A stretch of DNA of 64,000 nucleotides from Dipteris shenzhenensis (lineage: Eukaryota > Polypodiophyta > Polypodiopsida > Gleicheniales). A program made the translations under genes and the position numbers. Where the stretch lies: assembly GCA_047967505.1 (NCBI GenBank), contig CM106540.1; one strand, given 5' to 3'. A model generated the notes under the pieces. It saw only the letters and a list, made by a program, of their open reading frames with translations, was not told the origin of the DNA and did not search any database. Below are positions 11,531-22,892 of this stretch, one piece after another; positions within the stretch are counted from its first letter, which is position 1; each line of letters starts with the position of its first letter.

Positions 11531-13095
11531 TGCAAAGAACCTCCAGCCATTGAGGAGGAACCATCCGAACACCACCGGTCCAAGAGATTAAAGGAGCAAA
11601 GAAGGGCGCAGGAACACTTGGTCAACTATGCTTTGATGACAGAAGTGATCCGTGCTGATGAACCCAAGTGTCTTGAAGAGGCACAGGGTGATGATAGGTG
11701 GATGGAGGCTATGCAGTCAGAGTATGGCTCCATAATGAAGAACAACACTTGGGACCTTGTAGATCGACCACCAAAACGCAAGGTAATCGGAACCAAGTGG
11801 GTGTACAAGACCAAGTACAAGTCCGACGGCACGTTGGATAAGTACAAGGCTCAGCTCGTGGCAAAAGGATTTGCACAGGGAAGTTGGCCCGTGTTTCAAA
11901 TGGATGTAAAATCTGCCTTTCTGAATGGAGATCTCAAGGAGGAGGTATACGTGGAACAACCACCAGGTTTTGAGATCCCCGGTTCTCATAAGGTAAAGTT
12001 TGCAAACTGAAGAAGGCACTTTACGGACTGAAACAGGCCCCACGAGCGTGGTACCAGTGAATTGATGCCTACTTTCTGCAAAACGGGTTCAGGAGGAGCC
12101 CATCTGATGCAAATTTGTATATCTTCAGAGAAGGAGGTAGGTGTATGATCATGGTCCTTTATGTGGACGACCTTGTCATAACAGGGAACCATGAAGAGAA
12201 GATCTCGGAGACGAAGCATTTGCTAGGAAGAGAGTTTGAAATGATAGACCTGATGCATTTCTGTTTGGGGATTGAAGTTTGGCAGGAGCCGAAACAAATC
12301 TTCATTTCACAGCTGAAGTATGCTAGAGAGATACTGAAGGCATTTGGCATGGCTGAGTGCAAGACAATTGGTACCCCTATGGAGGTTGATGTGAAGCTCT
12401 CAAGTGAGGATTCATCACCACTGGTGGATGAAGCGCAGTACAGAAGGCTTGTGGGCAGCTTGATCTACCTGTGCAACACACGACCGAACATAAGTTTTGT
12501 GACTGGTGTACTTAGCAGGTTTTCCAATAAGCCCCGGGAGAACCTTTGGAGGGCAGGGATGCGGGTGTTGAAATACATCAAAGGCACACTTGATTATGGC
12601 ATCACCTATACCAAGGGCAACATCTTGATCGGATTCTATGACTTGGATTGGGCAGGAGACGTGGACAGTAGGAGATCAGTGACAGGGTACTGTTTCTCAC
12701 TTGGATCTAGAGTTGTGTCATGGGTCAGCTAGAAGCAACCCATAGTTGCTCTTTCTTCTACTGAGGCCGAGTACAAATCTGCATGCTTTGCTTCTTGCGA
12801 AGCAGTGTGGTTTAGGAGGATTTTGGGGGACATGGGTGCAGTGCAGAACAAGCCTACGTAGTTATCATGTGACAATCAAAGTTGCATGGCAATTGCAAAG
12901 AACCCGGTGTTCCACACTCGCACAAAACACATTGAGATTCAATATCACTTTGTACGTGAGCTCATCATGGATGGAGAGGTCAATTTGGTGTACTGTCAAA
13001 CTACAGAGAATGCTGCGGACATCTTCACGAAGGCTCTTGGAAGAGACTTGCTGGAGAGGCATCTTCATCGACTTGGCATTGCACCGAAAAAGTAA
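11531..13095 (+). pseudogene. Copia B RT-RNase H (decayed)
   Basis: The open stretch begins MVNYALMTEVIRADEPKCLE and continues with NNTWDLVDRPPKRKVIGTKW, FQMDVKSAFLNGDLKEEV, ALYGLKQAPRAWYQ (then a TGA), VLYVDDLVITGNHEE with an intact YVDD, SLIYLCNTRPNISF, DWAGDVDSRRSVTGYCFSLG, ALSSTEAEYKSACFASCEAV, and the RNase H tail NAADIFTKALGRDLLERH to 13095. About 84 nt that copia C has between GFAQ and SWPVFQ are missing, with CACAGG at the junction. Stops lie at 12058, 12730 and 12859, with a frame change near 12000. The RT catalytic box is intact, but the protein is not continuous. Confidence 0.9.
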
Positions 13096-13117
13096 GTTCA
13101 CTTGCGGGGTGGACATT

Positions 13118-13126
13118 GAGGGGGGG
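13118..13126 (+). promoter_or_regulatory. Copia B polypurine tract
   Basis: GAGGGGGGG lies immediately before the LTR start TGTTAGATATC. Such a tract primes plus-strand synthesis. The copia C equivalent (GAGGGGTGG on the minus strand) lies beside its 25893 LTR end. Confidence 0.85.
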
Positions 13127-13834
13127 TGTTAGATATCAATGCTCCACTCTCATGTAACTACACGGGAACCAGCTAACTCTACTTGTAAGCCCCCCATATG
13201 AGGAGAAGGCATTTGAGTAGCTCGGTTATCCGGTAGGTCTTGGTTTGACTCCAGATGGGAGCCATGTGTGGCCTGATGGCTGGACGGCTTCAGATAGAGT
13301 TGGCACACCGCCAACTAGGCTACATGCAAGTGCGGGAAGGCATCCCTTAACTGACCGCACTAAGGGTAGATGGAGCATTTCCTGGGGCAACCCACTCTCG
13401 GGTTGTGAGGCTCGTTTGGAGCCTCAGATGATCCCGGATGGCCGTGGGCCAAACCGTAGGTTAGTTGCTCTGCGGTTCTATCGTATGGTCGGCGGCCTAC
13501 CGACCCCCAGTCGACCGTTTTGGGCGGATTGGGTCGGCCACCCAATTGAGCCTAACCGACTATGACTGGTGGCTATATAAGAGCAAGCCCGTGAAGCCCA
13601 TTTCATCACTGGCTATAGCAACCTTGATTCCTTAGCATTCAGCCTCCGTCTTCTACTATTTCTAGCATGCCATCAAAGCTTCTTTCATAGGAGCGCACGG
13701 TTGGGAGGCAGCGCCATCTATTGTATTAGTTCTATAGTAATCAAATTTTTTTATTCTCCATACTATCTTGTTTTCTCTCTTGCGTACGAGATCCTGTTAT
13801 TTGTTGAGCACAGATGTTGTATTATTTTCTTACA
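13127..13834 (+). repeat. 3' LTR of copia B
   Basis: Starts TGTTAGATATCAATGCTCC and ends TTTTCTTACA. It matches the reverse complement of the copia C LTRs (25166-25893 and 29539-30238), including GGCTATATAAGAGCAAGCCC as the TATA region (13570-13590). Confidence 0.92.
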
Positions 13835-14365
13835 TTTACAAAGGACAACCAAAGCGTGAACAAATTTAATCAAAGAGAAATTTTGCAACTGTGCTTGCCT
13901 TGCTATTGACTATGGCCTTGGCCTCTGCCCACCGAGTTGCATAATCTGTGGCCACCAATAAATAATGTTTGCCCTGAGATGAGCAAGGGAGTGGTCCCAC
14001 AAAGTCCAACCCCCACCTCTCAAACGGTCGATATGCTGGAATAGGCTTCAAGGGCCCATAAATCAATTGTCCCCTTCCAAACTTTTGGCATACTTTACAA
14101 CTTCGACACCATTCATATATATCCTTATGGAGGTGTGGCCAAAAGTAACTTGCATTAAGAATTCTCCTAGTTGTGCTTGCTGAAGCAAAATGACTAGAGC
14201 ATTCATGACACATTTCTAGGATTCTCTTAGTCTCCATGGGATGGACCACCTGACAGAGCACCTTATCTTTCCCAATTTATAAAGAATGTCATCAACAATA
14301 GTATAGGGACAAGCCTTCCTTACCAATCTCTCCTTTTGTTGTGGAGTTAACCCTCGACGAAACAT
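13835..14365 (-). pseudogene. Gypsy D integrase, cut by copia B
   Basis: The zinc-binding part reads MCHECSSHFASASTTRRIL then WCRSCKVCQKF, where the HHCC pattern is partly kept. The core reads WGLDFVGPLPCSSQGKHYLL with the first Asp, then ATDYATRWAEAKAI. The last codons before the junction read KFLFD, a stop, then CSRFGCPL, just short of the second catalytic Asp. The second Asp and the Glu are absent because the sequence ends at the copia B LTR (13834). Confidence 0.88.
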
Positions 14366-14369
14366 GCCC

Positions 14370-14870
14370 TCTTCCACATATTGCTGAGCATCTTGCAGTT
14401 CTAGCCATCCAGTGTCTACCAAAGAACCCACCCCCCGGTCTTGTACTAGAATGGCTTGAGTAGACAACTCATCTGCCCTTTTATTTTCTTTTCTGTTTAT
14501 ATGAACAAACTTGCAAAAATCAAACTGACTACATAGTGCCATAGCCTTTTGATTAAGCTCCTTCAAATGAGGACTTCTTATCTTGTAATGCCCTTGCATT
14601 TTCTTTATAATAAGCTGAGAATCTCCTCTTACTTCTAATTCTTTAACTTGACTTTGAAGACAATCCTCCAAACCAAGAATCAAAGCATTATACTCGGCTA
14701 CATTGTTAGTTGTAATACCTGGAAGCTCTTGTCCTCTAGCCCCCATACTTCTTGACCTTCAGAATTCATCAAGACCAACCCCTTGGCTCCTTATTGGCGT
14801 GAAGGACTAAAAGCCCCATCAAAATACAAGAGAAAAGCTGTTGGTAGTGTCTCCCTTTCATCATTAATGT
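14370..14870 (-). pseudogene. Gypsy D second RNase H (cellular-like)
   Basis: The domain begins around LYFDGAFSPSR (catalytic Asp in FDGA), continues GAKGLVLMNSEGQEVW, then TTNNVAEYNALILGLEDCLQ with the conserved Glu, VRGDSQLIIKKMQGHYKI with the next Asp, and HINRKENKRADELSTQAI with the His and final Asp region. This NNVAEYNAL..GDSQLII pattern belongs to plant or archaeal-type RNase HI rather than the retroviral domain. A few stops interrupt the start. In Tat elements such a domain sits between RT-RH and integrase, as here. Confidence 0.8.
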
Positions 14871-14889
14871 CCTCCTTATATTTCTTTTC

Positions 14890-15230
14890 TTCTCTTAGAT
14901 CCTACTGTCCTGTGAGCAAATCTGCCATAGTGGACCTAGTGGTACTTTCACTGAGACAAAAGAGAAAGAGAACTCTTGAAGCTCTGACAACCATTTTGCA
15001 AATCTCCCCCCAGGATTAGGCTTGCAAACTAGATATGCTAATACAGACTGAGAGGTAAGGAAGAAAAATGGTCGAGGTAATAAATAGGAGCGAAACTTAC
15101 TAAATTTCTTCATACCTTGTTTCCAGCTCTGTAAGCTGTCAGCTGGCATAATAGATGGGTTGCATTCTACCTGCCTCTCCTTTTTGTAGCAATATAGTAC
15201 CAACTGAATGCAAAGATACACTTGGATTTA
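14890..15230 (-). pseudogene. Gypsy D first RNase H (decayed)
   Basis: Retroviral-type RNase H remnants can be read: CYKKERQVECNPSIMPADSL, KFSKFRSYLLPRPFFFLTSQ, VLAYLVCKPNPGGRFAKWLSELQ-like and EFSFSF. This corresponds to the RPVYFVSK...PFTVLTDQ..LRYVLSKPDLGGRVAKW region of Tat-like elements. The frame shifts near 14940 into the linker before the second RNase H. Confidence 0.65.
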
Positions 15231-15301
15231 CATAAAAGTCTTGAGACTACTCTTCAGGGGGCTTCAATATATGGGCCCTTATGCATGGCCTCCTTAAGTT
15301 G

Positions 15302-16100
15302 CTAAAAAGACACCTGTTGCTCCACGCCCCATTGGAAAGAAACTCCTTTTCTTGTCAACAAGTTCATGGGATGCACTCTCTCTGTGAAATCATCACAAAA
15401 GCATTGATAATACTTGCTCTTTCCTAGAATTCTGCGAACACCAGTGACACTCTCAGGACTTGGCAATGCCATGATTGCTTGAACCTTGTCACGATCCATT
15501 TGCAGACCTTCTTCAGACACAATATGCCCCAACAAGACTAGTTTTGTTTGAGCCAAATGACACTTGCTAGGATTTAGACACCCTTTTGCTTCATCAATCC
15601 TAGCTAAAGCCACCTTTAACTTCTCCATGTGATCTATGCACTGAGAATAAATGCAAAAATCATCTAAAAACACCCTTATAAACTTTCCCAAGTAAGGCTC
15701 AAGCACTTGACTCATGAACCTTTGAAATGTAACTGGTGCATTGGTCAACCTAAAAGGCATCGCTTTGTAACCAAATACTCCCCAAGGTGTGACAAATGAT
15801 GTTTTCTTTTGATCTTCCTCCTGAATGCGAATTTGAAAGTGCCCAGAATACCCATCACATACAAAATACATCTCATGCCCTACTACTTGGTCTAGTATTT
15901 CATCTTGGTCTAGTACTACAGGAGATATCCATTTTGAATCATCAACAGGAAAGATGAATCCCGCCTCAAGTAGTTGTGTTACCTCTTTCTTTAGTGCCTC
16001 AGCTTGGATCACCCCTAATCCCTTAAGCATTGCACAACTGGCTTGCTTTCTAGCTTCAACTCAATCCTGTGCTCCACAAGAGAGATTGGTCGAACCTGTG
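15302..16100 (-). pseudogene. Gypsy D reverse transcriptase
   Basis: Open from 16030 to 15302. Motifs in order are EALKKEVTQLLEAGFIFPVD, KWISPVV, YFVCDGYSGHFQIRIQEED (the usual FLDGYSGYNQI region, first catalytic Asp kept), KTSFVTPWGVFGYKAMPFRL, TNAPVTFQRFMSQVLEPYLG, FIRVFLDDFCIYS with an intact DD pair, LAQTKLVLLGHIVSEEGLQM, and ILGKSKYYQCFCDDF. A stretch between SPVV and LDQDE, normally KKNGKWRVCVDYR, is deleted. The domain copies element RNA to DNA, but this copy is missing part of the fingers. Confidence 0.87.
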
Positions 16101-16331
16101 AATATCTTGTTGCAAAGAGATATGGAAAATCATCTAACATATCCAAGTACTAGAGCTTCTCACCTCCTAATAGAGAATCGCCAAGAAGCTCTTCATTGCA
16201 TTGGCATCGTTTAGTGTGCTCCACATCCTCCACATGAAGTGTCTCTACAGGATTTTCTTGTACCACCACCTTGTTCCCTCCCGATTAGCACCAAGACAAA
16301 GACCAAAGGCCACTCCTTCCACCTCAACCTC

Positions 16332-16820
16332 TCAGCTAGACTCCTTGGAGCTACATCCTATCTGTTCTTCTTCATCGGTTAAGTCAGAGCTCGGACTCTC
16401 TGATGTTGAAGACTCCTCCTTGACAACTTCCTTTTTGCAACTTTTGATGTTGTAGCACACCTTCTTATCATTTTTGTACAAAATCAATTCTCTAGTATCC
16501 CACTTTTGAATAGCCTTCACCTTGCATAGCCAAGGCCTTCCCAAAATCAATGAATAGGCACGTGCATCTAGCTTGGTAGGGATCACCTGAAAAGTAGGTG
16601 GCACAGAAATTTCACAAACATCCACTTCTAGATTCTTCACAACTCCCAAGGTCTTTACCCTAGTGTTGTCAGCCAATTTGATGCGATAAGGAGAGGTAGT
16701 ACGAGAGTATTTTAAATCAGCATCTATCATGGTCTTCTCACTCATGGCATTAATCGATGCACCTCCATCAATGTAAACATTAGAAATCACTTGACCATCA
16801 AGGATCACTCTATCACAGGT
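16332..16820 (-). pseudogene. Gypsy D aspartic protease
   Basis: Reads MILDGQVISNVYIDGGASIN, giving a DGGAS active-site loop, then IKLADNTRVKTLGVVKNLEV and the LILGRPWLCKVKAIQKWDTR motif typical of gypsy proteases of the Tat/Athila branch. An acidic, Ser-rich tail follows. The frame is open across the domain, so the protease unit itself may be intact, but its neighbours are not. Confidence 0.85.
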
Positions 16821-16826
16821 ACATCA

Positions 16827-17235
16827 TCAACAAACCTCTATATCTACCTTTTGAACAATAGGAATGACACTTTTCTTCTTTTTCTTCTTTGATACTCTTT
16901 TGCTTGCTAGCTTTCCCCATTCTTTCCGTAGTTTTGGAGACAAAGTAAGTAATTGACCAAAGGTGATATGAGCTTCCTTTTCTTTAAGGTCGGACAACAT
17001 ATCATAGCTTCTAATGCCTTGTCCTAAAGGAAAGTTTGACTGGCTAATTCTCCTTCTAGATGCCTTCTTTTTCTTACTACAGCGTTCCTCTTCCTGATGT
17101 TTCTCATCTACTTCTTCCTTGCTTTCTTCTTCTTCTTTTGCTTTACCACGCCCCAATTTAGCATCATTACCTCTCTTTCCTCATCCCCTGAAGAAGCTTC
17201 TAACAAGGATTTTCTTCTTTCTTTCTCAATCTAGG
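16827..17235 (-). pseudogene. Gypsy D gag-protease spacer, Lys/Glu-rich
   Basis: Open from 17156 to 16827, with Lys/Glu-rich stretches (KAKEEEESKEEVDEKHQEEE, RVSKKKKKKSVIPIVQKVDI) flanking FPLGQGIRSYDMLSDLKEKE and the AHITFGQLLTLSPKLRKEWG motif that precedes protease in Tat-like elements. It carries no catalytic residues. Confidence 0.6.
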
Positions 17236-17239
17236 ACAC

Positions 17240-18096
17240 TCAGGGCGATAGTGACCTTTTTCATTACATTCATAGCAAGTGACCCCACTCTTATCACGAG
17301 GCCTATCCTCACTCTTTGGTGCTCTAGGTTGTCATGCATTAACCAAATACAGTTTCAAATCAGCAAACTCTGCCATCAATTGGGCGATATTATGATCTAA
17401 CTCAGAGGAATTTGGTACCTGAGGAGTGCCCATTACCTCCACCTTAGAAGAATCTATTGAAGACACAAAAGAGGATTCGATCTTTAGAGAAGCTTCTTTC
17501 TTGTTTGCAATGCAAAGTGCCTCCACGTATGTTGTTGGATCTTTACTCATTACTTTCGAGCAAAGACGAGGCTCCAAAGCCATAACAAATTTGCTCATCT
17601 TTAAGTGCTCCATCCCTACGAGACTTTGAGGGGCCGATGATGCAGATGCCATGGCTCACAAAGCTGCCCTTTCATACTTTGTCCATAAAGTTTCATATCG
17701 GATTGCCAAAGCAGAGACCATCTCACCCTCTCCTTGATAGAACCGGTCCAACTACAACATCAAAGTATTTGGTGACTCCATTGCCCTAAATCTCTGCTCC
17801 ATTGTAGCCACCACTTGGTCACAGTCCTCCTTGGTAGAGTCCGGCAAGGCCTCATGCCAACTCAAGGCTACACCTTCAAGAAAATCAGGCAAAATCTCCA
17901 CCCGATCCTTCAAGGACCATCCAAAAAGCTGGCATCCTCGAACAAAATCCTGAAGATAAGACTCCGGGTCTTCCCCTTGGGTCCCTCGAAACACTAGAAT
18001 CTTCATCATGATGAAACACAAAAAGGAAACACCAAGATCCAAATAATATCCCAAACAATCCCACCGAGCCCTAGTATACCAAGACCAACTTATCAT
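17240..18096 (-). pseudogene. Gypsy D gag with zinc knuckle
   Basis: The capsid-like start reads ILVFRGTQGEDPESYLQDFV, CQLFGWSLKDRVEILPDFLE and GVALSWHEALPDSTKED, matching the Retrotrans_gag layout (F.G...DP..YL..F, L.G.A..W). After a gap, KFVMALEPRLCSKVMSKDPT and TTYVEALCIANKKEASL continue it. A CX2CX4HX4C knuckle, CYECNEKGHYRPEC, lies near 17240-17285. Several stops separate the parts. This would have formed the particle and bound RNA. Confidence 0.82.
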
Positions 18097-20160
18097 GCAT
18101 AACCACTAGTTGAAAACCCTCCACAATGTGATCCTCAACAAAATCTTTAAAAATAAGTAACCAACCAGCACCATGAAAACATTGTGTATACATGTATTCA
18201 AGAATCACCCTTGTCACAATTGGAAGTGCACATAACAAGTTCAAGATATTGTACTCTTCATCATTTGCATAGCAAAAGAAGTTGAAAGCATTGAGAATCA
18301 CCACTCCATTGTTATAATCAAAAACTACCCAAAGACTCAACTTTTCTTCACACCAAGCTGCCAGTGCATGAAACAATCCCCAATCTATCATTGTGCCTAT
18401 TGCCGGCATTGTTGATTCACCAACATATTCAAGAGTGCAAACATTAAGGATATGATCATCATGACCATGCGAATAGCTTGAGCATCACCTTCACAATCTT
18501 CTAGTTCTCTTAAACGGGCTCTTAAACGGGCTGCAATCTCTTCTAATGGAGTTCTTCCAGGCATCTTCTTTATCACATCAGAAAACACGTGCCTATACTA
18601 GGCATAACATGCCATCAAGTACACCTGAGACCGTTTAGTAAGGTGGGATGAATCTTATACCAACAAACATACCTGACGTGTCTCCACCAAAATATGTGAC
18701 ATGAAGTTGGGCGTAATAAACTTCATGCACCTCTTCACTTCCTACTGCTTTTGAACTGAGTGATAGAGATATTTATCACTGGGAAAGGGACATTAAAAAG
18801 AAGCTTTTATACCAAGAGATCACACCATACTTTCCTCCCTTAGATGAGAATGAAGATGGTAGCATCCCAAGTGATGTTGTACTCAAGCATAGGGAGAAGG
18901 AAAGGATCACCGAAGGCCATAATCTTAGCAAGCCGGTCTACACCAAAGAGAAGAGCGATACGTTGTTGAAAGATCTTGTGGCTCAACATGACATGAACTG
19001 ATATATATCGAGGAGTTTGAAGGGGATGATTGGGTCAGATGGGTAGGTTCTGGGGAAACATTGCACCTCCTTCATAGATACCTTTTCAATTAGCTCAAAA
19101 TACTCTCCATGCTTAAATTTCATCAACAATCCAAGTCCAATAGAGGTCGCCTAGGAGGGAAGAAAGAGCCCCCTTTGTGGCTTGGGAAATAGATAAACCA
19201 TGTATGTGCAATGAGCGGCCGAATAGACAACAATTCTGAGCACTTTGGAAGAGAAAGCAATGGAAAAAGGGAAGAGACACTCAAGAGAGAGAACTTGAAG
19301 TGACCATCATTACCAATAGAGTGAGACTCCACTCTAATGAAACTCAAAATACTACAAACACAAGGGAGAAGAAGAGCTTTCATACATACAAGAGGGAGCG
19401 GAAGCTCCAAGACTACTCATAGAGAGAGAATGAACTAGAGAGAGATGGACTCAAGAGTCTACATAAGAGAATATCTACAAGAGGGAGAGAAGGCTCATGG
19501 AAGAGGCTTGAGGAGACTAGAGCTACAGCAACATGAGGCCTAATGGTGGGAAGAGATGATGAACAAGGGAGAGGAGAGCTCCTTTTATAGAGATTTTGTC
19601 ACCCTCCTTCACCCAATTACAATTGTTGCCTGTAGATTCCTTTCCCCATCAATTACATAAGCCCGTATGTCACCATCCATGTCCTTTTTGGCTATTCTTG
19701 CCATGTGTCCCATCAAAAGATGCTCAAGACTTGTAAAATATTGAGAAAGTCAAGAGTCTCCCCACATGGAGCCCATAGGGACCCTGTCTTTTCCATATGT
19801 CCACGTCCTCCTTATTCCACATAGGAATTCTAGAAGGATTCCTCTTGACTCCACACTCCTCCACATGCCTTCCACATGCTTGGCATGTGGACTCTTTTAT
19901 ATTATTGGAACACATGGACATGAGCCCATCTCTTTATATGACTCACGCTTCCTATTTTCTAAAAACCCCATAATATCCATACACAAATAACTCTCACCCC
20001 ATACCAAGGTATTTATCATTCATACACATGGTATTTACAATGATCCATTCCACTCATCCTCTCAATCCCATACAATATATTAGAAAATAGGAGAGTTTCC
20101 AGGCTATCTACTCAAACTCTTATCAAACATAGAGAAAAACAATACCAATGACAAATAAAA
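18097..20160 (-). other. Gypsy D leader and probable 5' LTR, not delimited
   Basis: No LTR pair can be closed because the other end of the element is lost. On the minus strand a TATA-type box lies at 19581-19589, followed by CT-rich sequence, which fits an LTR promoter reading toward gag. A small open frame at 18397-18588 has RLRARLREL repeats. I see nothing else recognisable. Confidence 0.4.
19581..19589 (-). promoter_or_regulatory. TATA-type box, probable gypsy D promoter
   Basis: The minus strand reads CTCTATAAAAGGAGCTCTCC, followed by a pyrimidine-rich run. It is oriented toward the gag of element D. Confidence 0.45.
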
Positions 20161-20414
20161 AATATCAATTTTTGGCATCACAATACCAAAGTAGAACTCA
20201 ACACAATGCCCCAAAGAGTGTGGGCTTCATTCCATTATGGGGTAACAGAGACAACATTTGTGTAATCTATATGTAATCTATTGAATTATTATTTTTCTCC
20301 AAAGTGTACTTGGACAATGTATCTATTTTCACTTTGCAGCAATGCGATTCATTCTAGTATAGCATTGGTTGGTTGCATCTCAGATATTGATTGCACACTA
20401 GGATATTAATTGCT

Positions 20415-20961
20415 ACCAGCACGGTGGTTTGCTTCTATTACTACTAGGATATTAACTTAACTGCCACCAGCGCAATGGTTGGTCACCAGTTTAGTGGTTG
20501 GTTGCATATTAGGATATTAACTGCCACCAGTGCAGTAGTTTGCTTCTATTATTATTATTACAAGATAAATGGTATACAATTCATTCATTTAGGAATGGTG
20601 GATGTGTGCATTAGTTATGGGATTTCATATTTCTCAATGTAAGTGTAGTTGTTAAGATATCTATAATAGGTATATGTATATATAATAATATATGTATATG
20701 TATATATATGCAATATTAAAATATTTCCAAAGTGATTGAAGTGATGTTTTCTCGGCTATGTGACTAGATAGTGTCCTTTGACAGGCCAAGGACCATAATG
20801 TGAGATGAAAGATTTTGATTAAAGTGAGTTCCTTGCACATTATCATTGTATATCTTTGCTAGAGTTCCAACACGCTGGCAGAGAAGACTACCACCTCAGC
20901 CGAATTATGTGAGGTGGACATGTCAGGTCGTATGAAAGAAGAATGAGAAGGCCGGGCTCAA

Positions 20962-21007
<46 letters not shown>

Positions 21008-22790
21008 TTAAGTGCTGAATGATGAGAGGTGGACATGTCAAGTCGTATGAAAGAAGAATGAGAAGGCCGGGCTCAATGAACTCTCTTGCACACTAGGATA
21101 TTAACTACCATTAGCGTGGTGGTTTTCTTCTATTATTACAATATGAATATGAATGTTATACAATTCACATAGATTCTTGTGACATCACCCCATGTATTTG
21201 TGATTCTTTCTATAACTTCCATGTATGGAATTCATTGCTCGCACATTATCTTTACATATCTTTGCTAGAGTTCCAACATGCTGACAAAGAAGACTACCCA
21301 CCTCAGCCGAATGATGAGAGGTGGATATGTTCGGTCATATGAAAGAAGAATGAGAAGGCCGGGCTCAATGAACTCTCTCCCTATTTAAGTGCAGTGTAGA
21401 CACAACTAAGAGCCCATTCTAAAATCTAACCCCGAAACTCTGTAGACCAATCCACCTACTACAAATCTATGGCATACCCGAAAACCTTCTCAATGCTCTT
21501 GTTCTATTCAAGAATACTTTTAGATAACCTCAATGTAGAAACAGACCCAAAAATGAGGGAGGAAAATAGCTACAAGGAGAACATGCTTGCAACTGGTTGT
21601 TTGATATGGAGGCGGTAGATACGGTGAATATTCATTTCCATGGCTATCATTTTTCCTATTCCTTTAAGGTACTTGTCAAGCTCATGATGTAGATTTTGGT
21701 AGGATATGGTGGAGGCTCGACGATGTATAGAGCACCGAGAGCAAGATGAAGAGGACCCCCAACAAAAGGAGGAGTTACTATGGGCATACAAGATGGCAGA
21801 GAGTAGCAAGCAGTTGGTGGTTTGAGTGTGTAATGAGGTATGCAATAGTGCATCAGACTAGCCTAAAGAGCTAGGAGATGCTTGCTATACAGAGAGATTG
21901 ATAAGATAGTTGGGAGTTTGGAACTTCCCTGAGCTATAAAATGTCATCGTATTTTTGTTTTAGTAAAAAATCTTGCAGGCATTTCTTAGACTTGTGGACT
22001 TTCTCGAATTGCCATCATCCATGATCTATGGTGCTTGTGTCAACCTTCCATGTTAATACTTAAATTATCTGGAAAGATAGTTGGTTTAGTCTTAGTGTCA
22101 ATAATATGTGAGCGTCATATTTTGTAGCATATAAGAATTATTTCAAGTCTGCCCGAGTAAACTGCTAACCGATCTTATTTTAGTCAGACCAAAGTAAACT
22201 CGAATGGATCTCGATTTAATACATGACTGCTTGATGCACGAGGTGGATGATGTGATGAAATAGGACTACTCTAATGTCTTAAGTAGCCCGATGGGTGAAA
22301 TCTGACAGTTAAAGATAACCAGCCTAAACGGGATTGTTTTAGTATAGCACTTTGCAACAAATTTTAGGATAGGATGGCGGTAAGTGTAGGATAAGTGGTT
22401 GCCAATGCGGTGGTTGGTTACACACTAGGATATCAACTGCCACCAATGTGGTGGTTTGCTTCTATTCTTACAAGATGAATGGCATACAATTCATTCGTTT
22501 AGGATTTGTGGATTAGTTATGGGATTTAATAAAACCTCAATAAAACCAACGCGGTGGTTGTTTGCGATATACTTAAAAAAAGCATGGGATTTATCATTTG
22601 GGATTTACAAAGACAAGCGGGGTGGTTAGTTTGGGATTTACTAAAAGAAGTATAGTCTCAAATACATTTTCCATTTTCAAGGATAAGTGGAATATTATTT
22701 CCTTGCAATGATAAGTGGAATATTGTTTCCTTGCAATGAGACTAGATTTTCTTAGTACTATCTTAGTCGTCCTCATCCTGCACATGCTAA
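20415..22790. repeat. Right arm of the ~2.3 kb inverted repeat
   Basis: This is the inverted counterpart of 7307-9572 plus 1-102. It carries the empty copia A site as GCAAGGAAACAATATTCCAC on the minus strand (within 22684-22740). It also has a local duplication of about 29 bp (AAGTGGAATATT..TTTCCTTGCAATGA twice, 22682-22738) that the left arm lacks. The CTAGGATATTAACTGCCACC module recurs at about 20395, 20445, 20510, 21095 and 22425. Confidence 0.85.
20966..21005. repeat. CT microsatellite in the right arm
   Basis: About twenty CT units follow CAATAAG. The left arm has only GAGAGAGAG at the matching place (about 8983-8991), so the tract expanded after the arms separated. Confidence 0.9.
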
Positions 22791-22892
22791 TCCATAGAAA
22801 GGGAAATATTTTCTTAAATTAGTTTCATGTGATCAAAAGAGAAAAGAGAAAGAAGGGGTACTAAATATTAATTACTTGTTTATGATTTTCAG

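Larger units (their letters stand above)
11531..13834 (+). mobile_element. Ty1/copia element B, 5'-truncated
   Basis: Similarity to copia C begins at TGCAAAGAACCTCCAG (11531), inside the integrase-RT linker, so gag, protease and integrase are missing. RT and RNase H follow, then a polypurine tract (13118-13126) and a 708-bp 3' LTR ending at 13834. The LTR abuts the gypsy D integrase at RFGCPL, so B inserted into D, or a rearrangement joined them. B keeps the RNase H that copia C has lost. Confidence 0.9.
13835..20160 (-). mobile_element. Ty3/gypsy element D, Tat-like with two RNase H domains, truncated
   Basis: The minus-strand order is leader and probable 5' LTR (about 20160-18100), gag (18096-17240), protease (16820-16332), RT (16030-15302), retroviral-type RNase H (15230-14900), a second cellular-type RNase H (14860-14400), and integrase (14360-13835). 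The integrase stops at the copia B LTR. The double RNase H and the long gag-protease spacer are known marks of the Tat lineage. The right boundary is not defined; I use the point where the inverted-arm neighbourhood begins. Confidence 0.8.

Noticed and set aside
20415-22790. The two arms as LTRs of one retrotransposon
   Set aside because: They are inverted, not direct, and carry no TG..CA ends, primer site or polypurine tract.
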